DNA of 64,000 bases, from assembly GCF_002902945.1 (NCBI RefSeq), contig NZ_CP026102.1:2790001-2854000 (forward strand). Direction: 5' to 3'. Every line of letters begins with the position of its first letter. Positions within the stretch are counted from its first letter, which is position 1. This DNA comes from Paraburkholderia caribensis. Its GTDB lineage: Bacteria; Pseudomonadota; Gammaproteobacteria; Burkholderiales; Burkholderiaceae. A program made the position numbers and the translations under genes. A model generated the notes under the pieces. That model was not told where the DNA came from. It made no database searches and saw only the letters and a program-made list of their open reading frames with translations. This document shows, one piece after another, positions 35,676 through 45,250 of this stretch.

Positions 35676-36737
35676 TTATCGGCTTGCCCGGCCCGCTTTG
35701 ACGAGCGGCACGGCCACTTCGACCCGTCCCGTTTCGAGACCGGCCGTGTTGCGCATGGCCCGCAAACGGAAACCATCGAGCGCGCGGTGCGCAGCGTCGT
35801 CGCCTATGCCGAGCTTCGCGAGCAGATCGGCGACGATCGCATAGAGGATCGTCGAGTTGCCGTCTTCCACTTTCACGGCGATGCCGAGCGCGCCCTTCGC
35901 GCCGAGCTTCGCGGTCTGCGCCGACGCGCGCACGCCGATCGCATAGCTCGCGTCCGCGCCGACCTTGCCCACCAGCGCGCCGTCGAATGCACCCATCAGC
36001 GCGGTGCAGAACCGCCCTTCGCCCGCGACCATCTCCGGGTGCGACGTCATCGCGCGGAAGATGCGCGCAAGCGCCGCGTCTCTTGTCGAATCCGTCGATG
36101 CGTGGCCGTCGGCGGCCCGCGCGAGCTTCATGTAAAGACGCGCGAGACGGTCGAGCGCAAACGCGGGCGTCGGCAGATTGCAGCCGTCCACAGCCCATTG
36201 CACGCTGTCGTCGGGCAGATCGCAGGCGCCGGCAACCGTGCGCTTCACGAGGCGCTGCAACGGATGCTCCGGCAGATGGTAATCGGCGAGCGCCATGCCG
36301 AGCGCACGCGCGCCCGCCAGCATGCCCGCGTGCTTGCCGGAACAGTTGCTGCACACGGCGCCCGGAACGAAGTCGCGCTTGATCCATTCGCGGTACACGG
36401 CATCCGAAATGGGCGGATGGCCGCCGCAACGCAAGTCGGCTTCCGTTGCCTGCGACCTGGCGAGCATGCGACGTGCGCGCTCGATATGCCGATCTTCGCT
36501 GCTGTGCGAGCCGCACATCAGCGCGAGGTCCGCGTCCTCGAAACCAAAGCGCTCGAGCGCGCCCGACTCGACGACGGCGAGCGCCTGCGCCGGCTTCGCT
36601 GCCGATCTGACCAGCGTGACGCGCGACGGGTCGCCACACGAATACAGCAGCGCTCCGTCCGTATCGACGACAGCCACATGCGCGATATGCGTGTTCTCGA
36701 CGACATCGCCGCGATAGACGGTTGCAGCAACGGACAT
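35676..36737 (-). CDS. Asparaginase (Rhizobium AnsA-type family)
   Basis: This 353-residue protein is of the Rhizobium etli AnsA-type asparaginase family (PF06089 as I recall), unrelated to EcAII. Family blocks include LYSCGDPSRVTLVRSAAKPAQAL (residues about 31-53, in part), ALMCGSHSSEDRHI (72-85), RCGGHPP, and VCSNCSGKHAGMLA, with conserved cysteines and a serine-lysine set thought to be catalytic. GVDGCNLPTPAF-like and EDGNSTILYA segments follow. AAGGAGA precedes ATG 36737. It stands alone between convergent and divergent small genes. Cytoplasmic; probably hydrolyses L-asparagine. Confidence 0.88.
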   Translation of the reverse strand: MSVAATVYRGDVVENTHIAHVAVVDTDGALLYSCGDPSRVTLVRSAAKPAQALAVVESGALERFGFEDADLALMCGSHSSEDRHIERARRMLARSQATEADLRCGGHPPISDAVYREWIKRDFVPGAVCSNCSGKHAGMLAGARALGMALADYHLPEHPLQRLVKRTVAGACDLPDDSVQWAVDGCNLPTPAFALDRLARLYMKLARAADGHASTDSTRDAALARIFRAMTSHPEMVAGEGRFCTALMGAFDGALVGKVGADASYAIGVRASAQTAKLGAKGALGIAVKVEDGNSTILYAIVADLLAKLGIGDDAAHRALDGFRLRAMRNTAGLETGRVEVAVPLVKAGRASR

Positions 36738-36918
36738 CCCGGTCTCCTTTTGTGTTCGGTTCGCTCTGCCGGAACGGCAGAGCGTGCCGCCGGATTCTAC
36801 AACCCTGCCAGGCGCGATACGTGCGTGTCGGGTACATTGGAATCACCCGACAGGGTTCATCCGAATCAGGCCGCGCAAGCGGAATCGATCGTAAAGCTAT
36901 TACGACAGGAGAAAAGAA

Positions 36919-37230
36919 ATGCACATCACCAGGAAACTGATCGTCCTCCTCGCCTCGGCCTCGCTGGGCATCGGCGCGGCAGCGCCGGCATTCGCACAAA
37001 ACGACGCGTCGACGGACACGGGCGCGGCGGGCGTGGCCGCCTCCGCCGCGAAGCCGACCAAGCAACAGAAAAAGCAGGCCCGCAAGGAAGCCCGCGCGAA
37101 GAAGAACGCCGAACTGAAGAAGCTGGAAGACGCGGGCTACCAGCCTGGCCGCGCGAACGACTCGAACTACCCGCAAGATTTGCAAGACGCGCAGAAAAAG
37201 GCAGGCATTGGCCAAGGCGCGAGCCAATAA
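36919..37230 (+). CDS. Secreted DUF4148 protein
   Basis: This 103-residue protein has a signal peptide ending in APAFA (about residue 26). A Lys/Ala-rich segment (about 45-66) precedes KKLEDAGYQPGRANDSNYPQDL, the compact motif typical of DUF4148 proteins, which are numerous in Burkholderiaceae. ACAGGAGAAAAG before the start gives a good ribosome site. The function of the family is unknown. A GC-rich inverted sequence at about 37246-37285 may end the transcript, but the 290 bases up to the next gene hold nothing else recognisable. Confidence 0.82.
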   Translation: MHITRKLIVLLASASLGIGAAAPAFAQNDASTDTGAAGVAASAAKPTKQQKKQARKEARAKKNAELKKLEDAGYQPGRANDSNYPQDLQDAQKKAGIGQGASQ

Positions 37231-37520
37231 ACATCGTTCGATTCAGTCGGCCGCGCGCGGCGTTTTCCGCACGCGGCCGCGCCGGTTTTCGGGGTGTCGA
37301 TAGTCGATGGTCGCGGTTCTTCCCTTCTCGCCAGTCCTCCCTAAGCGCTCACTTTCTGTCCGGCTGCCGCAATTTCAGCGGCTATTCCACGACGCCTGAC
37401 GCTATGTGATACTTTCCAACGCTTGTCCACACAACGAATTGCATCGCTGCAATGCGGGCATTGTTGTGCAGTCGCACATCCGGCTACAACTAAAGACGCC
37501 AACGTTTTTTCCAGTCAAAA

Positions 37521-40500
37521 ATGCCGAATTCATCACACGCGCCAAGCGGCACTGCAGAAAAATTGACCGCTATCACCGCTGTCGATCAGATTAGTTTCCG
37601 CCGCATCATTCGCCGCAATATCGCGCTGCCGCTTGCGCTCGGCGTCGTTACGATAGCGCTGTTCGTCGCGCTGATCGCCTATCTCGTCAATACGATGAGC
37701 TGGGTCGAGCATTCGGAGCGTGTAATCGGCAACGCGAATGAAATGCTGCGGCTTGCCGTCGACCGCGAGTCCGCATTGCGCGGCTTCCTGATCACGGGCG
37801 ACGAGACTTTCCTTGCGCCCTATCAGCTGGGCCAGCCGCGTTTCGAAACAGAGCTCGACACGCTGATGCAGTTGACGGCCGACAATCCGTCCCAGGTCGA
37901 ACAGCTCAAACGGATTCGCGGCGTGCAGCAGCGCTGGGACCAGTTTGCGCAGGACATGATCGATCTGCGCAGGCGTAACCTCGACTACACCGACCAGGTG
38001 AAGAGCGGACGCGGAAAGATCGAGTTCGACGAAACGCGGCGGCTATTCGGGCAGTTTCTTTCCGTCGAGGAAGCGCTGCGTCAACAGCGCTCCAGCGACA
38101 CGCGCAGCGTCACCTCCATTCTGGTGGGCATCTTTCTGCTTTTCAGCCTGTCGATCAGCGGCTTCATCGCCTATCGCGGGCGGCGCGATCTGATGAATCT
38201 GTCCGAGTCGTACGACAGCGTGCTGGCGCGCCAGGCCGAGCACACAGAAGTTTTGCAGCAACAGGTATGGCTGCGCTCCGGGCAGCGCCTGCTCGCGGAG
38301 AAAATCATCGGCCAGTCGAGTTCGCCGCTCGTCGGCCGCGCGATACTCGACTTTCTCGCCGAATATCTCGATGTCGCTGTCGCCGCCATCTATATACGCG
38401 ACCGCGCGACCAGCAGCCTCAAACGCATCGCCACCTACGGCTTCAGCCAGGAAAGCGAACAGGCGGCGCGCACGTTCCGCGAAGCCGAAAGCCTGATCGG
38501 CCAGGCCGCCGTGTCGCGCCGCACGCTTGTCTTGCACGACGTCCCCGACGATTACGTGAAAGTCGTCTCGGGCACGGGCATGAGCCCGCCGCGCAATCTC
38601 GTCGTGCTGCCTATCGAAAATGACGGCATCGTGAACGGCGTTGTCGAGCTCGGCTTCATGCGCAACATCACGCCGCGCGATCACGAGTTCCTGCAACTGA
38701 TCGCGAACAGCATGGGCGACGCCATCGAGGCCGCGCTGTATCGCGAGCGCCTGCAGGATGCGCTCGCCGAAACGCAGCAGTTGAATGAAGAACTCCAGGT
38801 GCAGCAGGAAGAGTTGCGCGTGTCGAACGAAGGGCTCGAAGAACGCGGGCGTGCGCTGGTCGAATCGCAATCGCAGCTCGAAGCGCAGCAGGCGGAACTC
38901 GAGCAGACCAATGTGCAGCTCGAAGACTACGCGAAGCGCCTGGAGCGCCAGAAGGCCGATCTGCTCGAAGCGCAGGACGAGCTCGCCGCGAACGCCGCGC
39001 GGCTGGAGCAGTCGAGCCGTTACAAGTCCGAGTTCCTTGCGAACATGTCGCACGAATTGCGCACGCCGCTGAACAGTTCGTTGATCCTCGCGCGGTTGTT
39101 GCAGGAGAACCGCACGGGCAACCTGTCGGAAGAACAGGTGCGCTACGCGGAGACCATTCATGCGTCGAACAGCGATCTGCTGGTGCTGATCAACGACATT
39201 CTCGATCTGTCGAAAGTGGAAGCCGGACAGATCACGATCGACAGCGAACCGGTGCCCGTCGACTCGATGCTGCAATCGCTGCGCGAAATGTTCGAGCCGA
39301 TGGCGGCTGCGAAGCATTTGCAGTTTTCGGTCGAACGTGCGCCCGGGGTGCCCGAAACGGTCGTCACCGACGGCCAGCGTGTCGCGCAGATCCTGCGCAA
39401 TCTGCTGTCGAACGCGCTCAAGTTCACCGAGCACGGCGGAGTCGCGCTGACGGTCGCCGCCGGCGACGCGGACACGCTGCGCTTCGACGTGCGCGACACG
39501 GGCATCGGCATCGCCGCCGACAAGCTCGAACTGATCTTCGAAGCCTTCCAGCAGGCAGACGGCTCGACGAGCCGCCACTATGGCGGCAGCGGCCTCGGCC
39601 TGTCGATCTCGCGCGAATTCGCGCGGCTGCTGGGCGGCCGCGTGAGTGTCGCGAGCGAGCCAGGCAAGGGCAGCGTGTTCACGCTATGGCTGCCGCTGCA
39701 AGGCCCGGCCGATGCGCGGGCCCACGCGACGCAAGCGAGCGAGCCGCTCGTGCGGCCCGTGCGCAGCCAGCCCGCGCCGTCGCCAGTGACCCACGCCGCG
39801 TACGCGTCTGCGTCTGCGTCTGCGTCCCGGCCCGTGCCTGCGCCCGCGCAAACGGGCAACGGGCAGCAGACCATCGGCGACGACCGCGACAACCTGCGCC
39901 ACGAAAACCGCCTGATTCTAGCGATCGAAGACGATCTCGTCTTTGCCGAAATCCTGCGCGATCTCACGCATGAGCTCGAATTCGATTTCGTCCATGCCAC
40001 CGACGCGACGACGGGCCTCACGCTGGTGCGCGACATGCAGCCGACGGCCGTTCTGCTCGACGTCGGCCTGCCCGACCGCTCGGGGCTGACGGTGCTCGAA
40101 TGGCTGAAGAACGATCCCGCCACGCGTCACATCCCGATCCACATCGTCTCCGCCACCGATCACGCCGAAAAGGCGCTACATCTGGGCGCCGTCGGCTATA
40201 CGCTCAAGCCCACGGCGCGCACCACGCTCGAAGCCGCGATCCGGCGGCTCGAGTCGCGCCTGCAGCAGCGCATGAAGCGCGTGCTGGTGATCGAGGACGA
40301 TGCGGCGATGCGCGAGAGCATCCGCGCGCTGCTGCAAAGCGACACTACCGAAATCGTCGCCGTCGCGACCCTCGCGGGCGCGCTGGAGCAACTGTCCACA
40401 ACGCTGTTCGATTGCGTCGTGACCGACCTCGCGCTGCCCGACGGCACCGGCTACGATCTGCTCGAACAGCTGGCCGCCGACGTCACGCATCAGGCCATGC

Positions 40501-41081
40501 CCGTCATCGTCTATACGGGCCGCATGCTGTCGGGCGACGAGGAGCACCGGCTGCGCCGCTACTCGAAATCGATCATCATCAAGGGCGCGAAGTCGCCGGA
40601 GCGTCTGCTCGACGAGGTGACGCTGTTCCTGCACAGCGTCGAGTCGTCGCTCGCGCCCGAGCAGCAGCGCATGCTGCGCACCGTGCGCCAGCGCGACAAC
40701 CAGTTCGAAGGACGCACCATCCTGCTAGCGGAAGACGACGTGCGCAATATCTTCGCGCTGTCGCACGTGCTGGAGCCGCTCGGCGCGAAGCTCGAAATCG
40801 CGCGCAATGGGCGCGAGGCGCTCGAAGCGCTGAACGGCGGACGCGAAGTCGACCTCGTGCTGATGGACATCATGATGCCGGAGATGGACGGCCTGACGGC
40901 GATCGCGCACATCCGCCGCGACCCGCGCTTCGCGCAACTGCCCATCGTCGCGCTGACGGCGAAAGCGATGGCGCAAGACCGCATGCGCTGCCTCGAAGCG
41001 GGCGCCGACGACTACATCTCGAAGCCCATCGACGTCGACAAGCTGATCTCGCTGTGCCGCGTCTGGCTGCGGCAGCGCTAG
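37521..41081 (+). CDS. Hybrid sensor kinase: CHASE3-GAF-HK with three receivers
   Basis: This is a 1186-residue membrane protein. Helix 1 is at about 34-57. A periplasmic CHASE3-like helical domain follows (about 60-195, RESALRGFLITGDETFLAPY), then helix 2 at about 197-218 and a GAF domain at about 265-410. A long coiled coil (about 412-500) leads to HisKA with His511 in MSHELRTPLN, then HATPase with NALKFT, DTGIGI and GGSGLGLS. A Pro/Ala/Ser linker holds a hexanucleotide repeat. Three receivers follow with phospho-acceptors Asp847, Asp969 and Asp1116. All key residues are present. It starts an operon with cheR, cheB and a receiver-kinase. It probably integrates stress or redox signals; the signal is unknown. 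Confidence 0.92.
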   Translation: MPNSSHAPSGTAEKLTAITAVDQISFRRIIRRNIALPLALGVVTIALFVALIAYLVNTMSWVEHSERVIGNANEMLRLAVDRESALRGFLITGDETFLAPYQLGQPRFETELDTLMQLTADNPSQVEQLKRIRGVQQRWDQFAQDMIDLRRRNLDYTDQVKSGRGKIEFDETRRLFGQFLSVEEALRQQRSSDTRSVTSILVGIFLLFSLSISGFIAYRGRRDLMNLSESYDSVLARQAEHTEVLQQQVWLRSGQRLLAEKIIGQSSSPLVGRAILDFLAEYLDVAVAAIYIRDRATSSLKRIATYGFSQESEQAARTFREAESLIGQAAVSRRTLVLHDVPDDYVKVVSGTGMSPPRNLVVLPIENDGIVNGVVELGFMRNITPRDHEFLQLIANSMGDAIEAALYRERLQDALAETQQLNEELQVQQEELRVSNEGLEERGRALVESQSQLEAQQAELEQTNVQLEDYAKRLERQKADLLEAQDELAANAARLEQSSRYKSEFLANMSHELRTPLNSSLILARLLQENRTGNLSEEQVRYAETIHASNSDLLVLINDILDLSKVEAGQITIDSEPVPVDSMLQSLREMFEPMAAAKHLQFSVERAPGVPETVVTDGQRVAQILRNLLSNALKFTEHGGVALTVAAGDADTLRFDVRDTGIGIAADKLELIFEAFQQADGSTSRHYGGSGLGLSISREFARLLGGRVSVASEPGKGSVFTLWLPLQGPADARAHATQASEPLVRPVRSQPAPSPVTHAAYASASASASRPVPAPAQTGNGQQTIGDDRDNLRHENRLILAIEDDLVFAEILRDLTHELEFDFVHATDATTGLTLVRDMQPTAVLLDVGLPDRSGLTVLEWLKNDPATRHIPIHIVSATDHAEKALHLGAVGYTLKPTARTTLEAAIRRLESRLQQRMKRVLVIEDDAAMRESIRALLQSDTTEIVAVATLAGALEQLSTTLFDCVVTDLALPDGTGYDLLEQLAADVTHQAMPVIVYTGRMLSGDEEHRLRRYSKSIIIKGAKSPERLLDEVTLFLHSVESSLAPEQQRMLRTVRQRDNQFEGRTILLAEDDVRNIFALSHVLEPLGAKLEIARNGREALEALNGGREVDLVLMDIMMPEMDGLTAIAHIRRDPRFAQLPIVALTAKAMAQDRMRCLEAGADDYISKPIDVDKLISLCRVWLRQR

Positions 41082-41100
41082 GCGCAAGGAACCGTCAGCC

Positions 41101-41949
41101 ATGAGCCGCATCTCGTACGACGATTCACCGCAACGCATGCACGATTTCAACATCGAGTTGAAGCTGTTGCTGGAAGCGATCTATCTGAAGTACCAGCACG
41201 ACTTCCGCCGCTACTCGATGTCCTCGCTGCGGCGGCGTCTTATGCAGGCGCTCGACGAGTTCGGCGTGAGCTCGCTGTCGCAGTTGCAGGACAGGATCAT
41301 GCGCAACGAGGCGGACTTCGTGCGGCTCTTTCACTACCTGACGGTGCAGGTCAGCGACATGTTCCGCGACCCGGACTACTTTCTCGCGCTGCGCAACCAC
41401 GTGCTGCCCGTGCTGCAAACGTATCCGTCGATCAAGGTGTGGGTGGCCGGCTGCAGCACGGGCGAGGAACTGTGGTCGTTGAAAATCCTGTTCGACGAAG
41501 CAGGTCTCACCGAGCGCACGCTCTTCTACGCAACCGACATCAATCCCGACGCGCTGGCGCGGGCCGAAGCGGGTATTTACGCGCTCGACCGGATCGCGGG
41601 CTTCACCCGCAACTATCTGGCCGCGGGCGGCAAGCGCTCGCTCGCCGATTACTATCACGCGGCGTATAGCGGCGCGCGTTTCTCCGGCTCGCTGAAAGAG
41701 CGCGTGGTGTTCGCGGACCACAGCCTGTCGACCGATGAAGTGTTTCTCGAAGCGCATCTCGTATCGTGCCGCAATGTTCTGATCTATTTTGATCGCGGCC
41801 TGCAGGACCGCGCGCTGGGGCTGTTCAAGGACACGCTGGTGCGGCGCGGCTTTCTCGGACTCGGCAGCAAGGAAAGCCTGCGTTTTTCGACGCAGTACGA
41901 TGCATTTGAAGAATTTCGCGAGCGCGAGCGCATCTATCAGAAGCGTTAG
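41101..41949 (+). CDS. cheR: CheR-type protein-glutamate methyltransferase
   Basis: This 282-residue protein has the CheR N-terminal helical domain (YSMSSLRRRL near residue 38), then the SAM-binding fold with VWVAGCSTGEELWSL (about 113-127), ATDINPDALARAE, and VSCRNVLIYFDRGLQ. It methylates glutamates on receptors, or possibly on the associated kinase or another target. No chemoreceptor is encoded in the window, so the methylation target is open. It follows the hybrid kinase by 19 bases and precedes cheB by 41. Confidence 0.9.
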   Translation: MSRISYDDSPQRMHDFNIELKLLLEAIYLKYQHDFRRYSMSSLRRRLMQALDEFGVSSLSQLQDRIMRNEADFVRLFHYLTVQVSDMFRDPDYFLALRNHVLPVLQTYPSIKVWVAGCSTGEELWSLKILFDEAGLTERTLFYATDINPDALARAEAGIYALDRIAGFTRNYLAAGGKRSLADYYHAAYSGARFSGSLKERVVFADHSLSTDEVFLEAHLVSCRNVLIYFDRGLQDRALGLFKDTLVRRGFLGLGSKESLRFSTQYDAFEEFRERERIYQKR

Positions 41950-41990
41950 ACTGCCCGCGCACTCCCATATCGAACGAACGATCAACGCGT

Positions 41991-42626
41991 ATGAACACAC
42001 TTCGCCGACCTTCTCCGCCGGGCGCAGCCGCGCCAGTGGAAACGCGTGCGTTCGAGGCGGTCGCGATCGGCGCGTCGGCGGGCGGCATCGACGCATTGAG
42101 CGTGTTGTTGCCCGCGCTGCCGGCATCGTTCAGGCTCGCCGTGCTGATCGTCTCGCACCTGCCCGCCGATTCGCCGAGCCTTCTGGCCGAGACGCTCGGC
42201 TATCGCTGCGCGCTGCCCGTCGTCGAGCCGGATGCAGGCGAGCCGCTCCTGCCGGGCCGCGTGCATCTCGCGCCGCCCGGCTATCACATGCTGATCGACG
42301 ACGACCGCACGGTCGCGCTGTCGATCGATTCGACGGTGCGCTATTCGCGGCCGTCCATCGACGTGCTGTTCGAATCCGCCGCGCACGTGTACGGCGAGCG
42401 GCTGGTCGGCATCCTGCTGTCCGGCGCGAACGACGACGGCGCGCACGGCCTCGAAGTGATCCGCGCAATGGGCGGCATTGCGTGGGTGCAGGACCCGCAA
42501 ACCGCGGTCTCGCCGACGATGCCACGTGCGGCCATCGCGCGCGGCGCCGTCGACGAAGTGCTTTCTCCAACCCTGATGGCCCGGCGGCTCGCCGGTTTGC
42601 CGGCTCACACTAGAACGATGACATGA
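41991..42626 (+). CDS. cheB: Stand-alone CheB methylesterase domain
   Basis: This 211-residue catalytic domain lacks the usual receiver. The expected triad is present: Ser29 in IGASAGG, His56 in VSHLPAD and Asp149 in SGANDDG. The receiver is probably supplied in trans by neighbouring proteins. It would reverse CheR methylation or deamidate glutamines. Its stop overlaps the start of the next gene (ATGA, 42623-42626). CheB-only domains next to CheR and hybrid kinases are common in non-motility signalling clusters. Confidence 0.9.
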   Translation: MNTLRRPSPPGAAAPVETRAFEAVAIGASAGGIDALSVLLPALPASFRLAVLIVSHLPADSPSLLAETLGYRCALPVVEPDAGEPLLPGRVHLAPPGYHMLIDDDRTVALSIDSTVRYSRPSIDVLFESAAHVYGERLVGILLSGANDDGAHGLEVIRAMGGIAWVQDPQTAVSPTMPRAAIARGAVDEVLSPTLMARRLAGLPAHTRTMT

Positions 42627-43735
42627 GGAACTCAACCGTCAACATTCTGATCGTCGACGATATCGCGCATAACATCACGGCGCTCGAAGCACTGCTGGCA
42701 CGCCCGGGGATCGAGCTGCTGGTCGCGAACTCGGGCACGGCCGCGCTCGACCTGCTGCTCAAGCATGAAGCCGCGCTCGCGATCCTCGACGTCAACATGC
42801 CCGGCATGAACGGCTTCGAGCTCGCGTCGCTGATGCGCGGCAGCCCGCGCACGTCGCACGTGCCGATCATCTTTCTGACGGCCACGACGGAAGACGCGTC
42901 GCGCACGTTTCGCGGCTACGAAGCGGGCGCCGTCGATTTCCTGCACAAGCCGTTCGACCCGCGCATCCTGCAATCGAAGGTCGATGTGTTCGTGCAGCTT
43001 GAGCAGCACAAGCGGCAACTCGCCGATCAGCTGCTGACCACGCGCCAGCTGCTCGAAGCGAACGAGATGTTGATGGCCGTGCTCGGCCACGATCTGCGCA
43101 CGCCGCTCGGCACGGTGCTCGCGTCGGCGGAATATCTGGTGCGCAACGCCTCCGACGAGCAATCGGCGACCGTCGCCAACCGCATCAGGAACAGCACGAT
43201 GCGCATGTCGCGGATGGTGCATCAGCTGCTCAATCTCGCGCGCCTGCAAGGCGGCCGCATGCAATTGCAGCCGCGTGCAAGCGATCTGGCGGCGCTGTGT
43301 CGCGGCGTGATCGAAGAGTTCGCGACGCACGAGCGCGCCGGACAGATCGTGTTGACTTCGCGCGGCAATACGACAGGCACGTGGGACACGGACCTGCTGT
43401 GGCAGGCCATTTCGAATCTGATCAGCAACGCGTTGCATCACGGCGAGCACGACAGCCCGATCACCGTCGATCTCGATGCCGACGAGCCGAACCGGCTCCG
43501 CCTGACCGTCGGCAATCGCGGCGCAATTGCGCCCGCGATGCTGCCGCATCTGTTCGAGGCCTTCGGCTCGAACGGCGCGGGCGAGCGCTCGCGCGAAGGG
43601 CTCGGCCTCGGGCTGCACATCGTGCACAAGATCGTGCACATGCATGGCGGCAAGGTGACGGGTAAATCGGACGAGATCATCGGCACCGTCTTTACGGTCG
43701 AACTGCCGCGCACCGCGCAAAGCTGGGTGCCCTGA
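42623..43735 (+). CDS. Receiver-histidine kinase (REC-HisKA-HATPase)
   Basis: This is a 370-residue cytoplasmic protein. The receiver domain (about 8-122) has Asp56 in LDVNMPGMNG and Lys in HKPFDP. A short coiled segment leads to HisKA with His156 in LGHDLRTPLG, and then an HATPase with NLISNALHHG and GLGLGLHIVH. There are no membrane helices. The arrangement lets an upstream kinase control this kinase through the receiver. It is translationally coupled to cheB and is the last gene of the four-gene operon. The output may be an unlinked response regulator. Confidence 0.9.
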   Translation: MRNSTVNILIVDDIAHNITALEALLARPGIELLVANSGTAALDLLLKHEAALAILDVNMPGMNGFELASLMRGSPRTSHVPIIFLTATTEDASRTFRGYEAGAVDFLHKPFDPRILQSKVDVFVQLEQHKRQLADQLLTTRQLLEANEMLMAVLGHDLRTPLGTVLASAEYLVRNASDEQSATVANRIRNSTMRMSRMVHQLLNLARLQGGRMQLQPRASDLAALCRGVIEEFATHERAGQIVLTSRGNTTGTWDTDLLWQAISNLISNALHHGEHDSPITVDLDADEPNRLRLTVGNRGAIAPAMLPHLFEAFGSNGAGERSREGLGLGLHIVHKIVHMHGGKVTGKSDEIIGTVFTVELPRTAQSWVP

Positions 43736-43943
43736 CACGGCGTGACGGCCACAGGCCGCGCGCCTGAAATACTTTGTAAGAGATGCGCCAGCGGCGCCCG
43801 CGCCTTGTGCGGCATGGGCAAGCGTCCGCGCCCCGTTTCGCGCGCCGCCCGGCGCGTGCGGCTGTCAGCCGATGTAATAACGGCTTGCCAGCAAACCGCA
43901 CTACAATGCTTGCCGTCCGATGCCCGTTGTTCGCTTCTTCATC

Positions 43944-44780
43944 ATGTCCAGCCGCCTTTCCCGTATTGCTCTCGCGTTCACCCTGCCCGTGCTTGCCGCG
44001 CTCGGCGCGTGCTCGACGCCGCCCAAGGCGAAGCTGCAGGAAGACTTCGTCAGCAGCGGCGCGAGCCCGTACACGCGCACGTTTCAGGTGACGAGCACGG
44101 AGGCCTGCGAAGGCGCGCGCCGCGCGCTGTTGAGCCAGGGCTACATGACGACGCTGGTGCGCCCCGATACCGTCGACGCCAGCAAGAACTTCCAGCCCGC
44201 CAGCGATTCGCACTTCACCGTCGAATTCCATATCGTCTGCACGGCGGGCGACGATGCGACCAACAGCAGCATCGTCTATGCAAACGCGGTGCAGAGCGGC
44301 TACGCGCTCAAGAAAAGCGATACGTCGGCGAGTGTCGGGCTGAGCGTGCTCGGCTCGCTGTCGCTGCCGATCCGCCAGAACAGCGACGCGATGGTGAAGA
44401 TTTCCAGCGAAACCATCCAGTCGGGCAAGTTCTACGACGGCTTCTTCAATCTGATCAGCCACTATCTGGCGAATGTGGTGCGCAGCGTGCCCGTGCCCAG
44501 CAATACCGTCGACGCGACGCCGCTGCCGGTGCCCGCGCCCGCACCGGCGCTGGTCGTGACGCCGATGTCGTCCACGCCGGGCGGCAATGCGGCGCCTGTC
44601 ATCATGCCCGCGCCTTCGAAGGAACAGACCGCGCCGCTTGCAGCGGCAGCGGCGCCCGTTGCTTCGGCAACGCCCGTCTCCGCGACGGCGCACGCGCACG
44701 AAGCGGCCGCCGCTTCACCTGACAGTACGCCTGCGTTCATTGAATCGCCGGCTTCGGATGCGGCGGCTTTGGCGCAGTGA
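43944..44780 (+). CDS. DUF2242 lipoprotein
   Basis: This 278-residue protein starts at ATG 43944; an upstream in-frame ATG at 43920 would only lengthen the signal peptide. The lipobox is LGAC (Cys about 23). The mature domain (about 30-170) matches DUF2242, with SPYTRTFQVTSTEACEGARRALLSQGY (in part) and a VQSGYALKKSDTSASVG segment. The C-terminal 100 residues are a low-complexity Pro/Ala/Thr tail. The envelope location is clear; the function is unknown. It is followed by a 470-bp AT-richer gap before motA. Confidence 0.8.
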   Translation: MSSRLSRIALAFTLPVLAALGACSTPPKAKLQEDFVSSGASPYTRTFQVTSTEACEGARRALLSQGYMTTLVRPDTVDASKNFQPASDSHFTVEFHIVCTAGDDATNSSIVYANAVQSGYALKKSDTSASVGLSVLGSLSLPIRQNSDAMVKISSETIQSGKFYDGFFNLISHYLANVVRSVPVPSNTVDATPLPVPAPAPALVVTPMSSTPGGNAAPVIMPAPSKEQTAPLAAAAAPVASATPVSATAHAHEAAAASPDSTPAFIESPASDAAALAQ

Positions 44781-44981
44781 AGTCCCCACTTCGTGTGGTC
44801 GGGTGATCGGAACCTGTGTCCCGCTGGTCGCCCCGAGGCGATTGCGCGCTTGGTCGACTCAAATCATGAGTCGATATTCACTTGCCCTGCGAACTGAATT
44901 GCCGCCTGCTGGCGCTCGCTTCTCTCCAGCTTGACCGGCGACCTGTCATTCACCCGGCGATTTTTATTTTCCGCCCCACAC

Positions 44982-45008
44982 TCAAGATTCCAGCCATTTT
45001 GCCGACCG
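44982..45008 (+). promoter_or_regulatory. Candidate sigma-28 (FliA) promoter for motAB
   Basis: TCAAGATT-N11-GCCGACCG closely follows the E. coli FliA consensus TAAAGTTT-N11-GCCGATAA in both half-sites and in exact spacing. It lies about 240 bases before motA ATG 45251, inside the 470-bp intergenic gap (44781-45250), which otherwise holds no credible gene. The long leader weakens the case. Confidence 0.4.
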
Positions 45009-45250
45009 CGAACGATTATCTGTTTTAAATCATCGATCGGTAAAAATGGGCTGAGTAAGAGCGACCGAAGCATCGATATAAATCAAACAATCGAAAATAT
45101 TTTCCTGATTCGGCTTTGCCCACACTTCAGCACAGCGTCGACCGAGCCGTTACTACCTTCACGGAATTAACAAAACGGTACGCAATTTTCAGGCAGCGAA
45201 ACCTGCCGGTTCATTGGTGTGCCGCATGTGCCAAAAATTGGAGAAGGTCC

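Noticed and set aside
35662..37227. 521-codon minus-strand frame overlapping the asparaginase and DUF4148 regions
   Set aside because: It shares DNA with two better-supported genes in other frames and has an Arg/Ala-rich composition typical of shadows.
38043..39578. 511-codon minus-strand frame inside the hybrid kinase
   Set aside because: It lies wholly within a kinase gene with all its motifs; His/Arg-rich, no homology.
44931..45170. Possible 79-codon gene in the gap before motA
   Set aside because: There is no ribosome site, signal or motif, and it overlaps the putative promoter and AT-rich leader.
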